Below, one piece after another: positions 1 through 6,558 of a stretch of DNA of 9,436 bases. This DNA is from Prevotella sp. (lineage in GTDB: Bacteria; Bacteroidota; Bacteroidia; Bacteroidales; Dysgonomonadaceae). The position numbers and the translations under genes are program-made. Positions within the stretch are counted from its first letter, which is position 1; each line of letters starts with the position of its first letter. The notes beneath the pieces are model-generated. The model was given only the letters and a program-made list of their open reading frames with translations. It searched no databases and had not been told where the DNA came from. Where the stretch lies: NCBI GenBank assembly GCA_031260865.1, contig JAISKQ010000276.1:1-9436 (forward strand), read 5' to 3'.

Positions 1-1
1 C

Positions 2-1516
2 GGGACGGGTTCTTCATCATACGGCTTGGTGGATAATTTGACGCTGAATTATACGGGGAACCAGCTGAAGAATGTTTCGGACGCGGGAGTAAATGTTTCG
101 ATAAACACGTCAATGGATTTTAAGGATTATTCGACATTGGATGTAGAGTATATGTATAACGCCAATGGCTCAATGACCAAAGATTTCAACAAAGGAATTT
201 CACAGATTCAATATAATTCGCTAAATTTACCGAGGATAGTGGATGTGAAAAATCAGAACGCGGAAGGACGCAATGAATATACCTATTCGGCTTCAGGCGT
301 GAAGCTGAAAGCTGTGCAAAGGTTGAATAGTGGTTATTCTTCAAATCCATTGATTGGTTCTACGATTAATACCGCCGCTTTGGATATAACAAAGACCACC
401 GATTATGCAGGAAATATTATCTATGAAGATGGCACACTGAAACGAATTTTAGTCGATGGAGGATATTATGAAGGCGGGACATACTATTATTATCTGACTG
501 ACCATCTGGGCAACAATCGGATAGTAGCCAATGCGAGCGGCACAGTGGTGCAAAAAACGCATTATTATCCGTTTGGAATGCCGTTTGCGGATGCAACGGG
601 TCAGGATGCCCAGCCATACAAGTATAACAACAAAGAGTTGGATACACGAGATGGACTGAACTGGTATGATTACAGCGCAAGATACCTTTCTCTTGATATT
701 CCGGTACTGCCGATGGTGGATCCCAAAGCAGAAAGTTATCCATGGAATTCTCCATACATGTATGCCGGGAATAATCCAATATTGAATTTCGATCCTGATG
801 GAGAAGATTACTGGAGTACGAACGATCCTGAATTAATTAAGCAATTTTTTAATTCAATGGGTCGTGGAGCAAAATATTATGATTTTTCAGGATGGGATCA
901 TGCGACAGATGCAGAATTTGTTGGTAATGGTACATATAATGATGGGACAGGGAAGTTCCATACAAGTTATGCTTCTTATAAAAACGGGATTGCAACAGTA
1001 GTTGGAGTATCTTTTGATGCTAACTTCAAACCAGTATCACTAACAGGTCAAGGATATGCTGGGGCATTTGTGTATGGCTATGGTTCAAGAGGTGGAGGAT
1101 TGTACCAAGCAGGCTACAATGCCGCTCAGTTTGGAGAATTATCCGCATTTGTAGCCGAATTCATGTCTCCATTCGATCCAAATAGTTATTTTGATGGAAT
1201 AAATAACTGGATTGTCGATGCTTCTGGACGTCTTACGGGAGTAAACAATGTACAGGAAGCCAAAAAAGGTGGTGGAGGTAATGCCTTAGCTAAGATATTT
1301 ATAAAAGGTTTTGGAATGGTGAATAAAGAAATATTCCATAAGGTGATAAAAAAGAGCATCTTAAATGCAACAGGAAAAGGGAGTTTCTCTAAGGTTATTG
1401 GAGATAATCCTGATATTACTGTAGTTAATGGAAAAATTGTGTTACAAGGCACTAAACCGGGATTTAAAGGAAAAACATTCAATACAGAATTAAATGCAAA
1501 TGATTTTTTACAATAG
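2..1516 (+). CDS. Rhs (YD-repeat) polymorphic toxin, 3' part with RHS core and toxin tip CT1
   Basis: This is the C-terminal part of an Rhs protein. The frame is open from base 2, so the true start lies left of the window and a TTG at 26 should not be taken as the start. Residues below count from that TTG. YD-type strands (about 1-150) lead into the RHS-associated core: YYYYLTDHLGNNR (153-165), HYYPFGM (179-185), KYNNKELD (199-206), YDYSARYL (214-221), a DP-x-AE element (232-236) and the end of the core, FDPDGE (255-260). Known Rhs proteins form a shell that encloses a C-terminal toxin released after the core. Here CT1 is about 236 residues: a pre-toxin region (261-405) shared with CT4, a glycine-rich hinge (KKGGGGNA, 413-420), and a tip (about 432-496) containing GDNPDI and FKGKTFNTELNANDF. 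I do not recognise the tip family; its size suits a small enzymatic toxin, which is inference. No secretion marker lies in the window. Confidence 0.9.
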   Translation, partial: GTGSSSYGLVDNLTLNYTGNQLKNVSDAGVNVSINTSMDFKDYSTLDVEYMYNANGSMTKDFNKGISQIQYNSLNLPRIVDVKNQNAEGRNEYTYSASGVKLKAVQRLNSGYSSNPLIGSTINTAALDITKTTDYAGNIIYEDGTLKRILVDGGYYEGGTYYYYLTDHLGNNRIVANASGTVVQKTHYYPFGMPFADATGQDAQPYKYNNKELDTRDGLNWYDYSARYLSLDIPVLPMVDPKAESYPWNSPYMYAGNNPILNFDPDGEDYWSTNDPELIKQFFNSMGRGAKYYDFSGWDHATDAEFVGNGTYNDGTGKFHTSYASYKNGIATVVGVSFDANFKPVSLTGQGYAGAFVYGYGSRGGGLYQAGYNAAQFGELSAFVAEFMSPFDPNSYFDGINNWIVDASGRLTGVNNVQEAKKGGGGNALAKIFIKGFGMVNKEIFHKVIKKSILNATGKGSFSKVIGDNPDITVVNGKIVLQGTKPGFKGKTFNTELNANDFLQ

Positions 1517-1521
1517 AGTTT

Positions 1522-1863
1522 ATGACATATTATTATAGTTTGCAAATTGATGCACCAAAAGAACAATATGATGAAATAGACATTATATTAGGAATTAAAT
1601 CTAATTTTGCTCTCTCTGCTGGATGGGGAATAGAACTTGTAGAAAAAAAGGATGATGAGTCTATCTTTTTCATAAAATACTTTCTTTCTATATTGGAGGG
1701 TAAATATGAGAAACTCGAAAAGATAGGAATAACTAGGGATAATATCTCTTTATGGATGCTATATGAATATGAAGGGCAGTGTAATATGGAATTTTCTCCG
1801 GACGACATGTATAATTTAGGAAAAGAAGGAATAGTTCTTTGTGTTTCCTGCTGGGAGAATTAG
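1522..1863 (+). CDS. Putative immunity protein for CT1, 113 aa
   Basis: A small gene starting 5 bases after the rhs stop codon on the same strand, the usual place and spacing for an immunity gene of a polymorphic toxin. The 113-residue product has no signal peptide or membrane segment, so it should be cytoplasmic. It is acidic (KKDDESIFF, YEYEGQCNMEF) and ends in F-S-P-D-D-M-Y-N-L-G-K-E-G-I-V-L-C-V-S-C-W-E. Several small immunity-type proteins end in a similar F-x-P-x-x-M/L-x-x-L-x-x-x-G-I-x-L-x-x-S-C-W pattern, but I cannot name the family. The ATG at 1522 is the only sensible start. Its likely role is binding and neutralising the CT1 tip in the producing cell; this rests on position and size, not on a recognised domain. 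Confidence 0.72.
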   Translation: MTYYYSLQIDAPKEQYDEIDIILGIKSNFALSAGWGIELVEKKDDESIFFIKYFLSILEGKYEKLEKIGITRDNISLWMLYEYEGQCNMEFSPDDMYNLGKEGIVLCVSCWEN

Positions 1864-1883
1864 GATTATAAAATTTTAGACTA

Positions 1884-1915
1884 AAGAACGGTTACCTTTT
1901 TAGGTAGACGTTCTT
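1884..1915 (+). terminator. Hairpin downstream of the CT1 immunity gene, candidate terminator
   Basis: A perfect 7-bp outer stem (AAGAACG / CGTTCTT) encloses a second 4-bp stem (TACC / GGTA) with a T-rich loop. It starts 20 bases after the immunity stop codon. No T-run follows the 3' arm, so it is not a textbook intrinsic terminator, but position and stem strength suggest an end to the rhs1-immunity transcript. It could also be part of the repeat-rich spacer. Confidence 0.45.
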
Positions 1916-1963
1916 GCCATTATGTTACTTACTTATCAGGAAGTTATAGTCTGTATTATGGTT

Positions 1964-2124
1964 ACGCCCGCTTGCGCAGGCAACTCGTCTGAGTGTTGCG
2001 TAGCAATAATTATAGTCCTGCCAGTGTTCGGCAGAGATAGTTATCATTTTTCATGAAATTTATCTCTATAGGAAAACAGAGAAAGTAAAAATGATGAAAG
2101 AGTTGTTACGTTTGTTACCTTTTT
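1964..2124 (+). repeat. Inter-cassette linker, copy A
   Basis: This is one of four related spacers in the window. From about 1986 to 2074 it matches copy C (9013-9173) with two mismatches in about 89 bases; copy B is more diverged. It holds three small inverted repeats: 1977-1991 (CAGGC/GTCTG with a G-T pair), 1996-2006 (TTGC-gta-GCAA) and 2018-2034 (CTGCC-agtgttc-GGCAG). It ends in a leader-like motif (GTTGTTACG...) after ATGATGAAAG at 2091-2100. At 2125 it joins the rhs core abruptly. The region 1864-1963 before it holds only the hairpin at 1884-1915; I see no gene there. Confidence 0.85.
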
Positions 2125-2136
2125 GCCAACGGGGCG

Positions 2137-3411
2137 ATGAAGTCAGATTTAAACAAAGGTATTTCGCAAATCCAATATAATTCCTTAAATTTACCGAGGA
2201 TAGTGGATGTGAAAAGTCCCGTTGCAGAGGCAAGGAACGAATACACCTATTCGGCAGGTGGTCAGAAACTGAAAGTGGTACAGAAATGGAATCCGAGTTA
2301 CAATATCGCGCCTGTTGTTGGTTCGGATGTTACAGTTAGCGCTCTGACACAGAGTAAGACAACCGATTATGTGGGTAATACAATCTATGAGAATGGTTCT
2401 TTGAAACGTATATTAATTGACGGTGGTTATATAGAAAATGGCGTCTATTACTATTACATTAATGACCATTTAGGCAATAACCGTGTTGTGGTAAACGCCA
2501 GCGGTACGGTGATTCAAAAGAATCACTATTATCCGTTTGGAATGTCATTTGCTGAGAATAGTGTTTCTGAACAGGGCTTGCAACCGTATAAATATAATAA
2601 TAAGGAGCTGGATCAGATGCACGGGCTGAACTGGTATGATTATTCTGCCAGACATTTAGCTTTGGATATTCCGAGGTTTACGACTGTTGACCCGTTGGCG
2701 GAACTACATTATGATTACAGTCCGTATGCATACGTGTTAAACAATCCAATAAAATATATTGATATTAATGGGATGGATACAACTTATGTCAATCCAAAAA
2801 ATGAAATAATACTTACCATTACAGGGGGGGATGATGTAACAATGCCTGCGGCGAATGATGTTATGGTAGAAGGCGAAAGTTCTAATTCAACCACAAGTTT
2901 TATGCCTTTATTTGCGTATGGAGTAGGATTGGGTGGTACAACAGCAAGTGCATATGCAGGGCTTCATTATACTCAAAGACTATGGGGTACAGGTTATTTC
3001 CAGACTTCACGAGGCAACTATTATTCTTTATCAGAATTAAAACCTAATGTAAATGGAAAATATATAAATGGGATACAAGGCTTAAGGTATGGAGCTTTAT
3101 ACGCTCAAAAATCAGTTCATATTCCAGCTAAAATAGGGGCAGGATTGTCGTATGTTTCTGTGTTTGTCTCAGGTGTTAATTTTGCGAACGATCAATCTGT
3201 ATCAAGTGGAATAGACCTTGGTATAAGTGCTATAGGCGTTGTTTATTGGGAAGTAGCAGTCCCTTATATGTATTACCAACTTGTTGGAGTACCAAACATG
3301 GAACAGATAAAAGAAAATATAAGGACAAATCAACATCCGCTAAATAATACGGTAAATCCGACTACGGGCGAGTTTTATGTTCCGGGAACATTTAACGGAT
3401 TTGGATTTTAA
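2137..3411 (+). CDS. Orphan Rhs cassette 2: truncated core with hydrophobic toxin tip CT2
   Basis: The 424-residue product begins inside the RHS core rather than with a secretion signal or shell repeats. Homology to the left-hand rhs gene starts at 2125 (GCCAACGGGGCG then ATG), equivalent to 161 in that gene. Core landmarks are YYYYINDHLGNNR (104-116), HYYPFGMSF (130-138), YKYNNKELD (151-159), YDYSARHL (167-174) and a core end at INGMD (210-214). CT2 (about 214-424) is unlike the other tips. It is glycine- and alanine-rich with hydrophobic stretches near 254-275, 333-350 and 358-383, and ends in NPTTGEFYVPGTFNGFGF. I do not recognise the family. Together with the multi-span membrane protein encoded next, a membrane-acting (pore-forming) toxin is a reasonable inference. 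No convincing ribosome-binding site precedes the ATG, and the gene is probably silent until recombined onto a full rhs gene. Confidence 0.8.
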   Translation: MKSDLNKGISQIQYNSLNLPRIVDVKSPVAEARNEYTYSAGGQKLKVVQKWNPSYNIAPVVGSDVTVSALTQSKTTDYVGNTIYENGSLKRILIDGGYIENGVYYYYINDHLGNNRVVVNASGTVIQKNHYYPFGMSFAENSVSEQGLQPYKYNNKELDQMHGLNWYDYSARHLALDIPRFTTVDPLAELHYDYSPYAYVLNNPIKYIDINGMDTTYVNPKNEIILTITGGDDVTMPAANDVMVEGESSNSTTSFMPLFAYGVGLGGTTASAYAGLHYTQRLWGTGYFQTSRGNYYSLSELKPNVNGKYINGIQGLRYGALYAQKSVHIPAKIGAGLSYVSVFVSGVNFANDQSVSSGIDLGISAIGVVYWEVAVPYMYYQLVGVPNMEQIKENIRTNQHPLNNTVNPTTGEFYVPGTFNGFGF

Positions 3412-3424
3412 TAAGCCAAAGGAT

Positions 3425-3832
3425 ATGATAATAGCTGATTTATTTTTTTACATAATCTATAATTTTCTGACAAAACGCTTTCATCGGAACGAAGATGATG
3501 CAAAATTTAGTACAACATTATTGTTATCTGCTTTTATATCTTTTTTTATTATAGATTTAATTCTTTTATTAGGTATTATTCACAATAATAAGATCAGTCG
3601 AATTTTTCTTGATTGGGACATTATATTGAGTGTATTTATAGCAATTGTTATAGCAATTATTTTCTATCTAAGATATTATAAATACAAGAGTATAAAAAAT
3701 ATCAAGAAAAAATTAGATAGCACTAATAAAATTAATTTGACAGTAATGAGAATAGTAATTGTCCTGTTTGTTTTTATTATTCCTGTATTTTTTTACATTT
3801 TTTATAGAATATATAAGTTTGGGCGTATATAA
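3425..3832 (+). CDS. Putative membrane immunity protein for CT2, about 135 aa
   Basis: A strongly hydrophobic protein encoded just after the CT2 stop codon. An upstream in-frame ATG at 3377 would overlap the rhs end by 35 bases. I prefer the ATG at 3425 (MIIADLFF), which has AAAGG a few bases before it and gives 135 residues. Counting from there, three clear membrane segments lie at about 30-52, 66-84 and 109-128, plus a hydrophobic N-terminal patch (2-15); lysine/arginine-rich loops (YYKYKSIKNIKKK, 84-96) suggest cytoplasmic faces. Integral-membrane immunity proteins are known to protect against pore-forming toxins such as the channel colicins, which is the basis for pairing it with CT2. I recognise no specific family. 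Sequence after the stop, 3833-3890, shows no supported gene. Confidence 0.68.
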   Translation: MIIADLFFYIIYNFLTKRFHRNEDDAKFSTTLLLSAFISFFIIDLILLLGIIHNNKISRIFLDWDIILSVFIAIVIAIIFYLRYYKYKSIKNIKKKLDSTNKINLTVMRIVIVLFVFIIPVFFYIFYRIYKFGRI

Positions 3833-3890
3833 TAATGTTGCTCACACGGTTGCGACTCAGGCAGAATCAAATGTATAGGAGTAAAAATGA

Positions 3891-4067
3891 ACACCTGCTC
3901 GTTCAGACGACTCGTCTGTGTGTTGCACAGCAATAATTATAGTCCAGCCAATGTTCGGCAGAGATAGTTATCATTTTTCATGAGATTTATCTATATAGGA
4001 AAGAGATGAAAAAGGGAAAAAGAGAATATAAAAAAGAAGAAAGATTTGTTACTATTGTTACCTTTTT
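3891..4067 (+). repeat. Inter-cassette linker, copy B
   Basis: This is the most diverged full-length copy of the linker. It contains a perfect 7-bp inverted repeat with a one-base centre (CAGACGA-c-TCGTCTG, 3904-3918), the TTGC-aca-GCAA hairpin (3923-3933) and a weakened third hairpin (GCC/GGC, 3947-3959). A purine-rich stretch (about 4007-4044) precedes the leader-like motif TTTGTTACTATTGTTACC. At 4068 it joins the rhs core at the same point as copies A and D. Confidence 0.82.
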
Positions 4068-4079
4068 GCCAACGGTGCT

Positions 4080-4328
4080 ATGACCAAAGATTTAAACAAA
4101 GGAATTTCACAGATTCAATATAATTCGCTAAATTTACCACGGATAGTAGATATAAAAAGTCCCGTTGCAGAGGCAAGGAACGAATACACCTATTCGGCAG
4201 GTGGTCAGAAGCTGAAAGTGGTACAGAAGTGGAATCCGAGTTATTTGACCGCTCCGGTGATCGGCTCGGCAATCAATACGAGTTCTTTGACGATGACCAA
4301 GACGACTGATTATGTCGGTAATATCATT
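4080..4328 (+). pseudogene. Orphan Rhs cassette 3, 5' fragment (cut by IS)
   Basis: The first 83 codons of a cassette whose core starts at the usual junction (GCCAACGGTGCT at 4068, then ATG at 4080). It encodes the familiar DLNKGISQIQYNSLNLPR segment and runs to GNII, where the IS4-family element is inserted. Translation would read five more residues into the IS (AVPLK) and stop at 4346. Joining base 4328 to 5653 restores one uninterrupted frame of 384 residues ending at 6558, so the cassette was intact before the insertion. Bases 4224-4328 match cassette 4 (7194-7298) with two mismatches in 105. Confidence 0.85.
4316..4328 (+). repeat. Target-site duplication, left copy (13 bp)
   Basis: CGGTAATATCATT occurs immediately left of the IS and again at 5640-5652 immediately right of it. 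In the uninterrupted cassette 4 the equivalent site occurs once (CGGCAATATCATT, followed directly by TATGAAAAC). This identifies it as a duplicated target; 10-13 bp is within the range known for the IS4 group. Confidence 0.9.
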
Positions 4329-4330
4329 GC

Positions 4331-4344
4331 TGTCCCATTAAAAT
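4331..4344 (+). repeat. IS left terminal inverted repeat
   Basis: TGTCCCATTAAAAT is the exact reverse complement of 5620-5633. Confidence 0.9.
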
Positions 4345-4445
4345 AGCAAAACGCTCTTTGAAATATTTAAAATTTAGTTAGTTATAGAGGTTTTTCAAAA
4401 AAACGGATTTCAATTCTGACCTTTGCAAATTCTAACAGATTTACA

Positions 4446-5609
4446 ATGCATAAAGATAAATTCGTTTTCGCTCAACTCATATCCTTTCTTGACAGGAACA
4501 AATTCAATCGAATCGTAGCCAAGTATAGTGGCGACAAGTATGTGAAACACTTCACGTGTTGGAATCAATTGCTTGCGCTTATGTTCGGTCAATTATCCAA
4601 CAGAGAAAGTTTGCGAGATTTGATTATTGCTCTGGGTGCTCATCGCTCCAAATGTTATCATTTGGGAATGGGTAAGAATGTATCAAAATCATCTTTGGCT
4701 CGGGCGAATCAAGATAGAGATTACCACATCTTTGAAGAGTTCGCTTACTTTCTCGTAAATGAAGCCGGAAAGAAACGCGTCACAAACATCTTCAAGTTGG
4801 GAGGAAATGTATATGCTTTTGATTCCACAACAATCGATTTATGTCTAAATGTTTTCTGGTGGGCAAAGTTCCGAAAGAAGAAAGGAGGGATTAAGGTTCA
4901 CACCTTGTATGATGTGGAAACTCAAATTCCGACATTCTTCCATATTACAACAGCCTCGGTTCATGATTCAAAAGCTATGGCTGAAATACCTTACGAATCA
5001 GGGTCTTACTATATATTTGACCGTGCTTACAACAATTTCAAAATGTTATATCGGATTCATCAAATAGAAGCCCGCTTCGTAGTCAGGGCAAAGAAGAACC
5101 TTCTATACAAATCCGTCAAATGGAAACGTAGACTACCGAAGAATGTACTTTCTGATATGACTATCGAATTGACCGGATTTTATCCGAAGCAATACTATCC
5201 TGAGAAACTTCGGCTTGTTCATTATTGGGATGAAGAACAAAAACGAGAGTTTGTTTTCTTAACCAATGCCATGGATATATCTGCCCTTCAAGTTGCGGAG
5301 TTGTATAAGAACCGTTGGCAGGTGGAGTTGTTCTTCAAATGGCTCAAGCAACACCTCAAAATTAAAAAGTTTTGGGGCACTACAGAAAATGCCGTAAGAA
5401 TACAAATCTATGTTGCCATATGTGCCTACTGCTTGGTCGCAATCATTCAACATGATATGGAACTCGACAGAAGCACATACGAAATCCTGCAAATCTTAAG
5501 TATATCCCTGACGGATAAAACTCACTTAAAAGATCTCTTTAACAAAACTAATTTTCAATATGACAAAGAACGATGCGACTCTAATGAGCCAAGTTTATTT
5601 GATTTTTAA
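4446..5609 (+). CDS. IS4-family DDE transposase, DUF4372-type N-terminus
   Basis: A 387-residue transposase that would cut and re-join the ends of the surrounding IS. The N-terminal part (about 1-75: DKFVFAQLISFLDRNKF, W-N-Q-L-L-A-L-M-F, LRDLIIAL) matches the DUF4372 type found on many Bacteroidete IS4-like enzymes. The RNase-H-fold catalytic residues can be read: first Asp in YAFDSTT (D126), second Asp in YIFDRAY (D192), and the IS4 signature Y-x2-R-x3-E-x6-K in LYKNRWQVELFFKWLK (Y287, R290, E294, K301). Length is normal for the family, and there is no frameshift or internal stop, so it is probably functional. The ATG at 4446 lies 117 bases inside the IS; I see no clear Bacteroides promoter there. 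The internal frames in 4849-5492 are shadows of this gene. Confidence 0.95.
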   Translation: MHKDKFVFAQLISFLDRNKFNRIVAKYSGDKYVKHFTCWNQLLALMFGQLSNRESLRDLIIALGAHRSKCYHLGMGKNVSKSSLARANQDRDYHIFEEFAYFLVNEAGKKRVTNIFKLGGNVYAFDSTTIDLCLNVFWWAKFRKKKGGIKVHTLYDVETQIPTFFHITTASVHDSKAMAEIPYESGSYYIFDRAYNNFKMLYRIHQIEARFVVRAKKNLLYKSVKWKRRLPKNVLSDMTIELTGFYPKQYYPEKLRLVHYWDEEQKREFVFLTNAMDISALQVAELYKNRWQVELFFKWLKQHLKIKKFWGTTENAVRIQIYVAICAYCLVAIIQHDMELDRSTYEILQILSISLTDKTHLKDLFNKTNFQYDKERCDSNEPSLFDF

Positions 5610-5619
5610 TAACGTCCTA

Positions 5620-5633
5620 ATTTTAATGGGACA
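5620..5633 (+). repeat. IS right terminal inverted repeat
   Basis: ATTTTAATGGGACA, the complement of the left repeat at 4331-4344, eleven bases after the transposase stop codon. Confidence 0.9.
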
Positions 5634-5639
5634 CTAGTG

Positions 5640-5652
5640 CGGTAATATCATT
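5640..5652 (+). repeat. Target-site duplication, right copy (13 bp)
   Basis: CGGTAATATCATT, identical to 4316-4328. The rhs reading frame resumes here as G-N-I-I-Y-E-N-N. Confidence 0.9.
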
Positions 5653-6558
5653 TATGAAAACAACTCGCTAAAGAGAATATTGATTGACGGAGGCTATATA
5701 GAAGGTGGAGTATATTATTATTATGTTAATGACCATCTTGGTAATAACAGAGTGGTTGTAAACGCTAACGGTACGGTGACTCAAAAGAACCACTATTATC
5801 CGTTTGGAATGTCATTTGCGGATAGCTATGATAATGGAACGGATCAGCCTTACAAGTACAATGGCAAGGAGTTGGACAAAATGCACGGGCTGAATATGTA
5901 TGACTATTCTGCCAGGCATTTAGCTTTGGATATTCCGAGATTTACGACTATCGACCCACATGCAGAAAAGTATTATAGTTGGTCTCCGTATGTGTATTGT
6001 TTCAATAATCCAATAAGACTTATTGATAAAAATGGTCGTGATCCAGGAGATCCTTTTGAATCTCCAGCAGAAGCCGCAAAAGATTTTGCTTTATATTATA
6101 ATGGAACCTCTGTTGCTTGGAATAAAGAATTTGCTTCAACTATTTATATCATAGATAACACTTCAGAAGTTTCTACTTATACATATACGGTAGCTTATAT
6201 TGGAGATAGATTAAGTAGTAATGTTAGTAGTCCAGAAAACGGAGAAACAGAAATAGCAATAGCTCATACACATGGGGCTCTCGAACGATTAGTTCCAGAT
6301 CAATATGAAGCAAATAATGTATTTTCTACGCAGGATAAAAAATTGGCAGATAATTTAGAGCAAGATAATTATGTCGCAACTCCAAGTGGAGAACTGAAAA
6401 AATATGATCACAAGACGAAAGAGGTAACAAATATAAAAATTGACAATATACCAAGTGATCCTGCTGATAGCAAACGTATTAATAATATTGACGCAAAAGA
6501 AAGGACAAATATTAAATATATAGATCCCAATGAAAAAAAACAAGATGAAAACAAATAG
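5653..6558 (+). pseudogene. Orphan Rhs cassette 3, 3' fragment: core end plus DUF4329 (JAMM-like) toxin CT3
   Basis: The rest of the IS-split cassette, 301 codons in frame with the 5' fragment. Residues here count from a TTG at 5680, which is not a genuine start. Core landmarks: YYYYVNDHLGNNR (12-24), HYYPFGMSF (38-46), YDYSARHL (74-81), and a core end at DKNGRDPGD. CT3 begins near 120 and resembles DUF4329 (about 127-243): EAAKDFALYYNG, then IAHTHG (194-199), FSTQDKKLA (215-223) and a YVATPSGELKKYD ending. The His-x-His (H196, H198) followed by Ser-x-x-Asp (S216, D219), with a preceding Glu (E191), is arranged like a JAMM/JAB metallopeptidase centre. DUF4329 is known at the C-termini of Rhs proteins; a peptidase activity is inference. 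The tail (244-292) is charged and low-complexity. The stop overlaps the following immunity gene by 14 bases. Confidence 0.85.

Larger units (their letters stand above)
4329..5639 (+). mobile_element. IS4-family insertion sequence, 1311 bp
   Basis: A complete element with one transposase gene, bounded by a 13-bp target duplication. The terminal inverted repeats share 14 identical bases (TGTCCCATTAAAAT at 4331-4344 and its complement at 5620-5633). The outer ends differ slightly: two bases (GC) lie outside the repeat on the left and six (CTAGTG) on the right, so the exact tips are uncertain by a few bases. The perfect duplication and intact transposase suggest recent insertion and possible activity. 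Its transcription runs in the same direction as the rhs cassettes. Confidence 0.92.

Noticed and set aside
417..1566. Minus-strand open frames opposite the rhs gene
   Set aside because: They mirror the strong coding signal of the Rhs protein on the plus strand and show no recognisable domain or context.
1986..2090. Bacteroides-type promoter (TTTG near -33, TAnnTTTG near -7) in the linker
   Set aside because: No convincing pair of these motifs with proper spacing is visible, so I did not call a promoter although the element may still be regulatory.
2091..2182. ATGATGAAAG start in linker A as a possible signal-peptide start for cassette 2
   Set aside because: It reads through the junction in a different frame from the rhs core and soon stops, so it cannot supply a secretion signal to the cassette.
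3835..3936. Small open frame of 33 codons (ATG at 3835) running into linker copy B
   Set aside because: It is basic and low in information, overlaps the repeat, and its equivalents in copies A and C contain stops or shifts, so it is not conserved as protein.
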